Source of the DNA: Bactericera cockerelli
Taxonomy: Eukaryota > Arthropoda > Insecta > Hemiptera > Triozidae
Reading direction: 5' to 3'
NCBI GenBank assembly: GCA_024516035.1
Contig: CM044964.1
Coordinates: 18,419,084-18,483,083, forward strand
DNA length: 64,000 nucleotides
Part shown: piece by piece, positions 44,214-53,171 of the stretch
Layout of the letters: every line of letters begins with the position of its first letter
Position numbering within the stretch: the stretch's first letter is position 1
The notes under the pieces: model-generated
What the model saw: only the letters and a program-made list of their open reading frames with translations
The model's database searches: none
What the model was told of the DNA's origin: nothing
Program-made: the position numbers and the translations under genes

Positions 44214-44580
44214 TCTGCCTCCGTGGCGTAATGGTTGTGACTACTGCCCGTAGTCCAGAGTTCCCGAGTTCAACTCCCGGCTGGGGCAGTCTTTTCGAAG
44301 ACAATTCTTTTCCATCCAAACGCGTGAGGCTGCCATTTCCGGCCCTACCCAGGCTGGGTGAGGTTAATGTGGGTAGCTGGTACGATTCCCAGCGAATAGA
44401 GGGTAAAACCCCCGTCCTAATCCAGGACGTTAAATCAAATAGAATCGTTGGCGTTAGGAAGGGTATCCAGTCGTAAAAAATGTGCCAAAACCAATCAACC
44501 TCAACCATGAGGTTGAACAACGTCGACCCTGCTTGAGCGGGATAAGACAGAGTAAAAGAAGAAGAAGAAGATTTGATGTA
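44214..44580 (+). repeat. core-SINE family G, full-length copy with tRNA-like head
   Basis: The head has GCCTCCGTGGCGTAATGGTT and GAGTTCAACTCCCGGCTGGG. The core is TTTCCGGCCCTACCCAGGCT, GGGTGAGGTTAATGTGGGTA. The 3' part contains AGGGTAAAACCCCCGTCC, CGTTAAATCAAATAGAAT, CAACCTCAACCATGAGGTTG and an (AAG)n tail near 44560. Inverted copy at 52280-52480; headless copy at 30905; head-only copy at 59185. Confidence 0.82.
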
Positions 44581-44674
44581 TCCGTTGTGTTTACCACATA
44601 TATCATAATAAGTCCATTATTATCAGCAATACAATAATTATCTAAACGTATGGCAATACAATACCTATTTTTAT

Positions 44675-44755
44675 TTTTATTATTATTATTAAATAGATTT
44701 AATCAAGTTTTATTTACAAAATATAGTAATGCCTACGGCATTCTCTTCCTAAATG
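44675..44755 (-). repeat. LINE 3' tail
   Basis: (TTA)n then AAGTTTTATTTACAAAATAT and GCCTACGGCATTCTCTTCC, as at 59035-59170 and, weaker, 61800-61920. A subfamily distinct from the GGGTTGGGTGGAAG tails. Confidence 0.55.
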
Positions 44756-44929
44756 TATGTAGCTTGTAGCAATTCGAAATTAAGTAGCAATTCGAAAATT
44801 CAAACTTAGATAGCTACTCGACTGAATTTTTCGCAAGTGCAAAGAGTCAGAATCATCTTGGCTTTTTATTATTTATCGTAAAAATTATTATGTACAAACA
44901 TTGACTTAATTTGGCTCCATTAGTCAAGC

Positions 44930-45200
44930 AGTGGACTCGTTATTGGGTAAGCGGTGGTTTGAGTCCGGACATACGGAGAAATTTAGGAAAAACCAAATTC
45001 AATAATCACTGTGACATCAATGACTTTGCTCTTGAGATGAATACCACACCAAAAATGAGAAGTAATAAGTCACTTGTGGCCCATTAGAGGGGAGGCATAC
45101 TACGGGATGGGCAATTGGGTAGGCTACAACACAGACCACAAGCGTCTACGGTAGCTACGGTGGCTACGACAAAAAAAAGGCTGTGAAACACTCATTTTTT
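44930..45200 (+). repeat. SINE family A-like copy followed by truncated SINE family C
   Basis: 44930-45045: TCAAGCAGTGGACTCGTT, GGTGGTTTGAGTCCGG, GTGACATCAATG. 45063-45200: GAGGGGAGGCATACTACGGG, CTACAACACAGACCACAAGC and GGCTGTGAAACACTCAT belong to the family C body and tail. Confidence 0.65.
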
Positions 45201-45434
45201 TATACAAATAATTATGCCTTTTATACAAATAACTATGCCGTTATCAGATATTTTCTTCTTTTTTAACAACATAGCTTATTTCTCTTTTATGTCGTGCTGT
45301 ATCTCTGTTTATCTCAATGTTTTATCTTTCTAGCCCTCCCTCACTTCTCGTGTACACATTGTAAACACCATGCTGCGAATTTTAACGATCGCATTATAAT
45401 TACTGTGAATGTTGTTTAGAGTCTGAAACTCTGA

Positions 45435-46010
45435 ACATTCCAGTAATCTTGCTTTTTTGTAATCCCTTTCTATCTTCTCTTTTCGTTTCTTTCTCTCTCA
45501 TTGTCCCTCACTCTCCTTTCTCTCTCTCTCGCTCTCCTTTTTCCCCTTCTTTCTCTTTTCTTCAATCCTCTTTCTCCTTTCTCCTTCTCTCTCTTTTCTT
45601 CCTCTCTCTCTTTTCTCCTTCTCTATTCTTCCTCCCGCTCTCTTCTTTCTTCCTGTCTTTTCTTTCTCTCTCTCTTTTCTTTCTCTAGTTTTTCCCCCTC
45701 TATCTTTTCTCTCTCTCTCTTCTTTTTCCCTCTCTTTTCTCTCTCTTCTTTCTCCCTCTCTTTTCTTTCTCTCCTTTCTCCCTCTCTTTTTTCTCTTATC
45801 ACATTCTGTCTCTCTCTCTTTTCCGATGTCTCTCTCCTCTCTCTCTCCTTTTCTCCTCTCTCCCCTTTCTCCCTCCCTCTCTCCCCTTTCTCCCTCCCTC
45901 TCTCCCCTTTCTTCTTCCCTCTCTCCCCTTTCTCCCTCTCTCTCTCCTTTCCCCCATCTCTCTCCCGTTTCTTTCTCCCTGTCTGTTCTCCTAGTATTAT
46001 CTCTTTTCCT
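45435..46010. repeat. ~575-bp CT-rich polypyrimidine tract
   Basis: The plus strand is nearly all C and T with a CCCTCTCTCCCCTTTCTC-type ~17-18-bp minisatellite at 45845-45960. The Arg/Glu- and Ser/Leu-rich frames here are artefacts. Confidence 0.8.
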
Positions 46011-46319
46011 AGATTCGAAGAAATTTGTAATAGATCCAAGCATCCAAGGGCTTATTATTTATCTTCATTAAAACTAAACTTTATGGAACGAAATACGAAA
46101 TTATACAAGAATGTCTTCGTATCAAATTTGGAATTTTATAAATAGATTCCATCTTTTTTTGTTTTTTTTTTTTATGTACAAATATAAACCAAATATACAT
46201 AGGTACCTACACAAGAGAAAAAAAGCTTGGTTAACCAAACTTGGTGATACTTACCAACTGGAAGTATCGCGCTTTCCAAGAAGACAACTCCTCACTCGCT
46301 TTGTCGACTTCAAACTGGT

Positions 46320-46380
46320 ACTGCTTGATCACGTGATCTGTAGTGCGTAGATCCAGGTTCAAATCCTGTGGACGGCAGTG
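46320..46380 (+). repeat. tRNA-like fragment
   Basis: CTTGATCACGTGATCTGTAG and GGTTCAAATCCTGTGGACGG resemble the anticodon-to-box-B part of a tRNA-derived SINE. Short and uncertain. Confidence 0.35.
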
Positions 46381-46552
46381 AAAATAAAAACTTTATAATT
46401 TTACAATAAGTATTAGGTATAGCTACCTCTTCTTTGAATATACAGGCCTACAAGTTGTATTTTCAGAAAATTTTAGAATCAACTTCACGGGAGACATTCA
46501 CGGGAGACAATCTCCCGATTTACTTTTAAATCGGGAGATTCTTTTAATTATA

Positions 46553-46752
46553 ATAGTACTCTTTAGTGAAAGGTAACCACCAGGCGAGGTTACTGTTTCA
46601 AGCATTTTCTATACCACCTAACCCTCACAATCTAATTTATATGTGGTCATATACTGAAATTAATGAGGAAAAATTCATGCATTGTGTGGGATTCAAACCA
46701 ATGGATCCCTACGCTACCTGGATAACCAGAGTCTTCACCACTTGACTACCAG
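46553..46752 (-). repeat. SINE family D copy
   Basis: TACTCTTTAGTGAAAGGTAA to CACTTGACTACCAGT. The head shows several substitutions (GGATTCAAACCAATGGATCC). Confidence 0.75.
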
Positions 46753-46872
46753 TAAAACCAAATAAGAGAGGGAAAGAAAAAGATAAAGTAAGTGAATGAG
46801 GATAAAATTCAACGAAATAAGAGGATAAGGGCTAACCAAAAAACCCAAGAAGAATGGCTATCGTAGAATTAA

Positions 46873-47803
46873 CACTTTGTACGCCAAGCCCAAAATCGTG
46901 ATTTTCCCCTGAGGCCACGATACAAAGGATTGTCTCTCAATATGTGCGACGTGGCCCCCAGCAAGTTTGTTTTTCATGGGGGGCCACGTCGCTCATATTG
47001 AGAGACACTTTGTTACCTCTGTTTTTGTATTTTAGTTGACTTTATTTTAACTTTTTCTACTTGACTTGTCGATAGAGTAAATCCAGCTGGTGTAAAAATC
47101 AGGAGACGATGTATTGCGTGTTACTCAAGACTTCAAGACACTCTGGGACGAAGAACTGCCAAATCAAAGGCAAAGAATGCATACACATACTGTCCCAATT
47201 GTCCTAATCAACCCACTCTATGCTTACAGTGTTACAATGAAAGACACAATAATTGAAAAATCTTTCAGTTCTCTTTTCTATTCATCTTCAAACAAGTATT
47301 ATAACAAGTCTTAAGTTTCAAATTTTTGCTTCTATTGAGATTTAGAAGGTATTTACCTACATTTTGTTGGATGAAATGTTCAAGAGGGTAGAAAGTAGTT
47401 GATTTTTTCAAAAGCAGAATATTTTTTTAGTTAATTTTATTACCTACTAGCTAAAAGGGTAGAAAAAAAACAACAATAAATAAAATATTATGAATATTAC
47501 TCAAAAATAATAAAATATTACTCAATAAAATATTATGCCATTATCCTGTGTAAAAAGTCTAAAAAACTCATTTTTTTTTCATTTTCTTATAACTTTGTTT
47601 CAAAACTAGATAGGTGAAAACCAAGCACACTCTGATCATCCTCAGGAGGCCACGCTTCAAATTCTCAATACAAAATACACAGTAGTGTGGCCCATACTGA
47701 GAGACAATGCTTCAAAGTGAGGTCTAGTGTCTCTCAAAATGAGAGACGTGGCCCCAGCGGGAAGTCGCTGTCGCTCATATTGAGCGACGTGGCGTACAAA
47801 GTG
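46873..47803 (+). mobile_element. 931-bp piggyBac-type element, non-autonomous, with transposase C-terminus retained
   Basis: Ends CACTTTGTACGCCA (46873) and its complement (ending 47803) are flanked by TTAA on both sides (46869-46872 and 47804-47807), the exact target of piggyBac transposases. Just inside the left end there is a long hairpin (about 46930-47010). The block (T)CTCTCAATATGAGCGACGTG and variants recur at both ends, likely subterminal transposase sites. Only the last ~63 codons of the transposase remain. Confidence 0.88.
47065..47256 (+). pseudogene. piggyBac transposase C-terminal cysteine-rich domain
   Basis: Reading from 47065 (after a stop at 47062-47064) the frame gives RRRCIACYSRLQ, then YCPNCPNQPTLCLQCYNERH and a stop at 47254-47256. 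This C-x2-C ... C-x2-C-x5-C-x2-C-x4-H pattern is the RING-like zinc-binding tail of piggyBac transposases, which binds subterminal repeats of the transposon. The catalytic DDD core is absent. It matters because the retained part is the DNA-binding module alone, next to apparent binding repeats. Confidence 0.85.
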
Positions 47804-47819
47804 TTAATGAACAAACTCA

Positions 47820-48615
47820 TAAATAGAGAACGATATTGAAGAAAAGAGGAGAGGAGAGGAAAATGTGATGGTAGGCTGGGGACAGAGGGAAAGAGAGAGA
47901 GAGAGGGAAAGAAAGAAAGAGAGATAGGAAGAATGAGAAAGAGAGGAGATAAAAATAAAAAAGAAGAGCTAAAAACGAAAGAATGTAATAATGAAACAAA
48001 GAGAGATGATGAAAGACCATGGTTTAGAGATAAGACTTGAAAGACTATCCAAAAGATGAAGAGAAAAAAAATATTTTCCCCGAGAAAAGAACAAGAAAGA
48101 AAAGGGAAAAGAAATAAGTGATTTTGGGTGTTAAATGAAGGAAAAATAGAAACAATAGGCATGTAAGGAGATATGTGTATCTAAAGTAAAAGAAAGAGGA
48201 GGGAGGGGGGTTGGAGAAAGAGAGAGAGAAATCGAAATACAAAAAGTAAAAAAAACTAGGTAGATAGAGAGAAAAAAAGAGAGAGAGACAATGAGATAGA
48301 GGGAAAGAGAGAGATAATGAGGCAGGGGGAAAGAGAATGACAGGAACAAAGAGAGAGTAAGACAGAATGAAAGAGGAGGGAAAGGAGAAAGGGTCGTAAA
48401 GAGAGGGAGAAAAAGAATGAAAAAGGAGGGGAGAGGGTGTAAAGAGAGAGAGAGAAAAAAAGAGAGGGAGAAAAAGAAAGAAAGAGGAGAGGAGAGATTT
48501 TAAAGAGGGAGAAAGAGAGGGAGAGAGAAGAAGAGAAGGAGGAAAAAAATGAAAGAGTAGGGGAGAGGGTATAAAGAGGGAGAGAGAAAAAAAGAGAGGG
48601 AGAAAAAAGGCCAGT
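47820..48615. repeat. ~795-bp GA-rich polypurine tract
   Basis: Purine-rich plus strand with repeated GAGAGGGAGAAAAAGAAAG-type units, especially 48360-48610. It begins ~17 bp after the piggyBac element's TTAA. Frames on the minus strand are Ser/Leu/Phe artefacts. Confidence 0.75.
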
Positions 48616-49179
48616 AATTTATCTTCCGCGGTTTACAGTTGAGTTGAACCTCAGATTGGAATTCCTGCAGCCTTCACCTTCTTGGAAAGCAAATCCTGAA
48701 ACCGCCGGCGAGATTATCCTGGCTTCAAAGTTTATCTCTCCGAAACCCTGCAACTACTGTGGTGAAAACCGCACGAACTAAGTTCACTAAAGTTTCAATT
48801 TCATACAGGGTGTCTGCTTTAAATATATTCCACATAAAAAATGCGTCATGTTACTATTTCTACTTGCACAGTTTTACATAGTAATAAAATAGCTCACCTT
48901 TCAGAAATAAAATAATTTATTTCTGAAAATTACTTTCCATTACCTACCTATAAAGTGAAGAAAGTATTGTTTAACAACAAACTTCACAACGGGATTAAAC
49001 TGAACTTCATGCACCCATGATCACACACCCAGAGAACTGATGAGACAGTCACGAAAATGAACGGAAGAGACACTGAAGTTATAAAATATGGGGAAAATAC
49101 TGAAAATACATCCACCATGCCTTTTTTCAGTACGGCCATGCCTTTTTGTGTGCTAATTAGTTTTTTTTTAATTCGTCAT
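48616..49179. other. non-coding; possible CFAP58 downstream intron
   Basis: No exon was recognised. An ACAGGGTGTCTGCTTTAA motif (48809) resembles the start of a TA-type element but has no visible partner end. If CFAP58 continues to lower coordinates, this is its intron. Confidence 0.45.
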
Positions 49180-49385
49180 GTGTGAAGTAGTCACTTGGCC
49201 TAGCGGTAGCATGCTCAGCTTGCACTCCAAGTGACCCGAGTTCGACAAGCTTCCTCGATCGGTGCACGTTGAGCGCATTTTCAAACTCTTCCTCCAGAAC
49301 GCGACACTTCACTTTCTCTCTGCTACCCACTAAAAATTGTGGAATATTAACACAAATAACCAGCTCTGTAGCTCTTAATCTCTTA
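49180..49385 (+). repeat. chimeric SINE: tRNA-like head + CFAP58 exon fragment + family B tail
   Basis: A tRNA-like head (CACTTGGCCTAGCGGTAGCA, GACCCGAGTTCGAC) at 49190-49245 leads directly into a 79-bp fragment of CFAP58 exon E (49246-49324). That passes into CTACCCACTAAAAATTGTGG and TTAACACAAATAAC, the 3' tail seen at 57640-57690 in SINE family B. At the second join the exon (TCTCTCTGCAC) and SINE B (TTCTGCGCTACCC) share TCTGC. Confidence 0.7.
49246..49324 (-). pseudogene. partial copy of CFAP58 exon E
   Basis: The 79-bp segment matches exon E at about 53702-53780 with only a handful of substitutions. On the minus strand it still reads open (REKVKCRVLEEE, then NVHR-RKL, with Trp of the NVHRW motif replaced by Ser). 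It lacks both splice sites and is flanked by SINE sequence, so it is not an exon. It lies downstream of exon F in gene orientation, ~4.4 kb from its source. Confidence 0.85.
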
Positions 49386-49392
49386 TCTTAAC

Positions 49393-49454
49393 CCAGATGG
49401 GGCTGACGTCCTTCTGGAAGGACGTCCTTCCAGAAGGACGTCAGCCCCATCTGG
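49393..49454. repeat. perfect 62-bp palindrome without spacer
   Basis: Two 31-bp arms (49393-49423 and 49424-49454) are exact reverse complements meeting at GAC|GTC. The left arm starts CCAGATGGGGCTGACGTCC. The palindrome contains three GACGTC hexamers, so each arm is itself partly palindromic. Confidence 0.95.
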
Positions 49455-49659
49455 TGAAAGGTACTACATTGTGGATTTTTCTAATTAATTCAGCTTGTTG
49501 AGTTTAGTTGGCGACACCTCAAGCTCTTTGTTTTGAGTCCGAGTGATAAGTTGGCAGCACTTATTTTGATTCAGGACTCAATAATATCACTCAAAGAAAA
49601 ATAAAACAAAAAATTTCACCGCGTTATCTGGGTTAATTCGTCATGTGCCCAATCCCCAA

Positions 49660-49825
49660 TTATTATTATTATAGTATGCTTTATTAGGAGAACAGAATAC
49701 AATGGTAACAGTATAAAATTAAGAAAAAACAAACAAATGACAAAATATATAAGTAAAAAAGAAAATTACCTATCTAAAGGGCGGGGTTATTGCCTGTGGC
49801 AATCTCTTCCACCCAACCCAATCGC
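49660..49825 (-). repeat. LINE 3' tail
   Basis: (ATT)n at 49660-49672, GCTTTATTAGGAGAACAGAA, CTATCTAAAGGGCGGGGTTA and GGCAATCTCTTCCACCCAAC, the same family as 33187-33372. It ends ~40 bp beyond the exon F donor. Confidence 0.65.
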
Positions 49826-49863
49826 CCGGCCCGGATGTTTCAATTCAATTCAATTCACGGTAC

Positions 49864-50088
49864 CTTGATGGTCCCATTCTTCTCCTTCACCAAGTACTTG
49901 TAGGACACCAGTTTGCTGACCTCCTCTGCCGAGGGTTGTTTCGACAGCATGCTCTGCAGTTTGAGTTGGAGGCGGAGCACGTTTTGGAACCGCTGCTCTT
50001 GGCGGAGGTGTTTCTGGTTCTGGAGGAGGAGGCGTTTCTGGAGGAGGTGAACCTTCTGGATGAGCTCGTACCTCTCTGGGTCGGAGGC
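49864..50088 (-). CDS. CFAP58: CFAP58 exon F
   Basis: 225 bp, 75 codons, phase 0 at both ends. The acceptor is CTCCACCTCCAG before GCC at 50088; the donor is ATCAAG/GTACCG at 49864-49863, a weak 5' splice site. The product reads SDPERYELIQKVHLLQKRL then a Gln/Leu-rich heptad region and a PSAEEVSKLVSYKY stretch, matching the CFAP58 region directly after the NVHRWRKLE motif. GC content is clearly above the surrounding intron. Because exon F does not end in a stop, more exons are expected downstream. Confidence 0.88.
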
Positions 50089-50868
50089 CTGGAGGTGGAG
50101 GTGTGTGGTGGTGATAATAAGATTTGTGTATCAGAGAGAGAGAGAGGAAGAGAGGAAGAGAGAGAGAAAGAGTGTAAGAGAGAGAGAGAGAGAGACAGAG
50201 AGAGACAGAGAGTGTGTGTGAGAGAGAGAGACTAGGTGCATAATTATACCTACTGGATGGAAAAGATTTTTTTCTATGCTATAATACAGTAGCAGTCTCA
50301 AAATGTCCACCATAGCAGCGTTCTTTAATTCTGGTCTAGGTACAAAAAACATCTTTTTTGTACCGTCTAAGAACAACAAACTTTTCACGAGTATCAGAAA
50401 GATTGGACTCAAATTTTTTAATCTTCCTTTAAAAAAATAAATTGTTCTTAAAAAAAGAAGAGTATCAGAATTATTCACATTACTAGGAAAACATGCAAAA
50501 GGCAGGAAACGTTATTTTATATAGGTGTAGGGGCTGTAGGGTGTAGGTATGTATATTCTCGTAAAAAATGTTATAAAAGAGGAAAAAAGTGAAAATGAGC
50601 AGAAAATGACTTTTTAAACTCGGCGACACTATTCCCTTGACGTAAAAAGTAAGGCGTGTGCTGCTGCTAATTCATCAAATTACACTTTTGTGTACTTATC
50701 CTTCCATCCCTTCCTTTCTCTCTCTCTCTTTCTTTATCTCTTTCTCTTTCTCCCCAGTCCTTTCTCTCTCTTCCCCCACTCTTTTCTGCCCCCCACTCCT
50801 TTCTGTCTCTCTCCGATTCTTTCTCTCTCTCCCCCCTCTTAGTCTCCTCTCTCTCTTCTTTCACTCTG

Positions 50869-50899
<31 letters not shown>

Positions 50900-51197
50900 T
50901 TCTCCGTCACATCGTATCTTCATTATTTGAACATATCGTTTTCCGTAATGCTGATAGCTAGAAGGTGTAGATAGAGAGAGATAGGAAAAGAAATAAATTA
51001 GGGAGTGAGAAAGAGAGAGAGGAGAGAGATAGAAAGAGAGAGATGGTGGGAAGGAAAAAGATAAGAAAGACGAGACAGAGTAACTTCCAAAGATAGAGAT
51101 AGAAGTAGAAGTAAGGAAAAAGGTTAGAGAGAAAAAAAGAGTAAGAGAGAGTTAGAGGTAAAGAATATAGTGATTAAGCAAAAGAAAAGGATGAAGA

Positions 51198-51249
<52 letters not shown>

Positions 51250-53140
51250 CACGTCGCGCATTGCAGGATAAAAAAGGATAACGGTCGTGTGGTTAAGTCA
51301 AGCAAAAACAAAATCCACAGATTAATCAAATCGGCATACCTACTGTAATAGCAAATAGCTACTCTCAGAGAGTACTTATTATCTTCATACCTATAGAAAA
51401 ATTAATTTACAGAACTCCAAAACGGCTGTAACGCGTGACTCCCAACCAGGCAGAAACTTTTTTTTTTTTAATGAAAGTATTTTTAAATAATCCATGGGCA
51501 GAAACCTTAACAAAGTGCCAGGTTTTAGCTAGTTTTGAAATAAGTGTCATTACAGTTCAAAAAGAACACCGCCTTCTCTATTGAAGTACGAACTCAATAA
51601 TCTCAAATGTATGACAATGCTAGTTTTTTACCCAGGTCTTCTCAACAACAACAAAAAAAACTTCCAATCAAAAATGTTTTTCTTCGAACCTTTCTTTAAA
51701 CTTATATCTATCTTCAACTTTCTAAGGGAGAAATTGCATCACAACCATTGACTGTACTTGGCGTCTCCAGCCAAGGTCTCACCAAATGTTTTTTTTTTTT
51801 TTTTTTTCAGAGAAGAGCTATCAAGTATCGTCCCCTGACTTGACACCATTCTGTCGGATGCATTAACCTGTCCTCAGCGGCCTGAGTGGGGCAACGCGGG
51901 TCCTTAATTCCTTATCCTTACTATCTTGCGGCGAGAAGACTCAAACTATGTTTATTATTATTATTTAACACTGTATTGGTAAACTACATGATACATTCTG
52001 CAACATAGGACATGAAATGAAGAGAACACAATAGAAGATGTAGTGAACCAAGGGACGAGGTTAAAACCTGTGGCTTTCTCTTCCACTGAATACCGAAAAA
52101 TATGTTTATAATCAGATACACATTCGCCGTGATAATACCTAATGACTTGGGGCTGTTTTGGGAAGGAAACATAATATATCCAGTGGAGGAGAAGGGACAA
52201 AATTACGAATAAGTAACAGGGACATGAAGTATAATTATATCTCCCTTGCCTTTATTCCACATTTACATACGAGGTGGGTAAATAAATTAATGAGACCGGC
52301 AACGTCGCTCGCAATCCCACATTAACCTCACCCAGCCTGGGTAGGGCCGGAAATACCAACCTCACATGTTTGGAGGAAACAGAATTTTCTTCAAAAAATT
52401 TGCTCCAACCGGGGATCGAATTCGGAATCTCTGGACTACTACCAGTAGTCACAACCGTTACGCCACGGAGGCTGGCGTCAAAGAGACATAAAATAAATAA
52501 ATAAAAAGAAATGGAGGAAGTAAAAGCACAGATTCTAGAAAATTGATGTTTCACAATCTGTTGAATCGCAAGTGTATCTTTCTTCTTCGTGGTGGAGAAT
52601 GGGGGAAAAAAATATAATCTTTAGTGGGAAAGAAATAAATGGGATTTTATCTAACTATTGTTGAAGTGGGAGGAACTGGAAGATAAAAACTCTCAAGAGA
52701 AATTTTATTGAGAAGTTAAGCTGTGATTCTTTTTGACAGGGAGATAAGTCGCAGTGGTTTAGTCATAGTGACTGACTGATATGGCTTTCAGATTAGAGAG
52801 CATGTTGGAAATAGTGTTGGAAGTGGGGGATAAGATAGATACCTAAGTTATTATTATTTTTTTCATTTTGAATTATTATAAAAATAAGACTCTTTAGTGG
52901 AAGTTAACCACTAGGCGAGGTTAATGCTCAAGGCATTTTCTATCACCTAATCTTCAGAGTCTGAACACGAATTAGGAGGTAAAAGTGAAATTATTGTATG
53001 CACGCCTGCAAATATTGTACGTATGCAATGTGCAATATAATAAACAATATAATAAACCTCCTATAAAAAATCTCAGACATTCTATCTTAGGATACTGTCC
53101 AATAGCTTGTTGAATTCCTGGTAGGATGGATTCTCATCTA

Positions 53141-53171
<31 letters not shown>

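Noticed and set aside
44188..44520. overlapping plus and minus frames (81 and 110 residues)
   Set aside because: Both lie in the full-length SINE family G copy.
45498..46043. 181-residue Arg/Glu-rich frame and its Ser/Leu-rich complement
   Set aside because: Both are translated CT/GA microsatellite.
49936..50235. 99-residue plus-strand frame rich in Glu and Leu
   Set aside because: It is the antisense of CFAP58 exon F running into a GA microsatellite.
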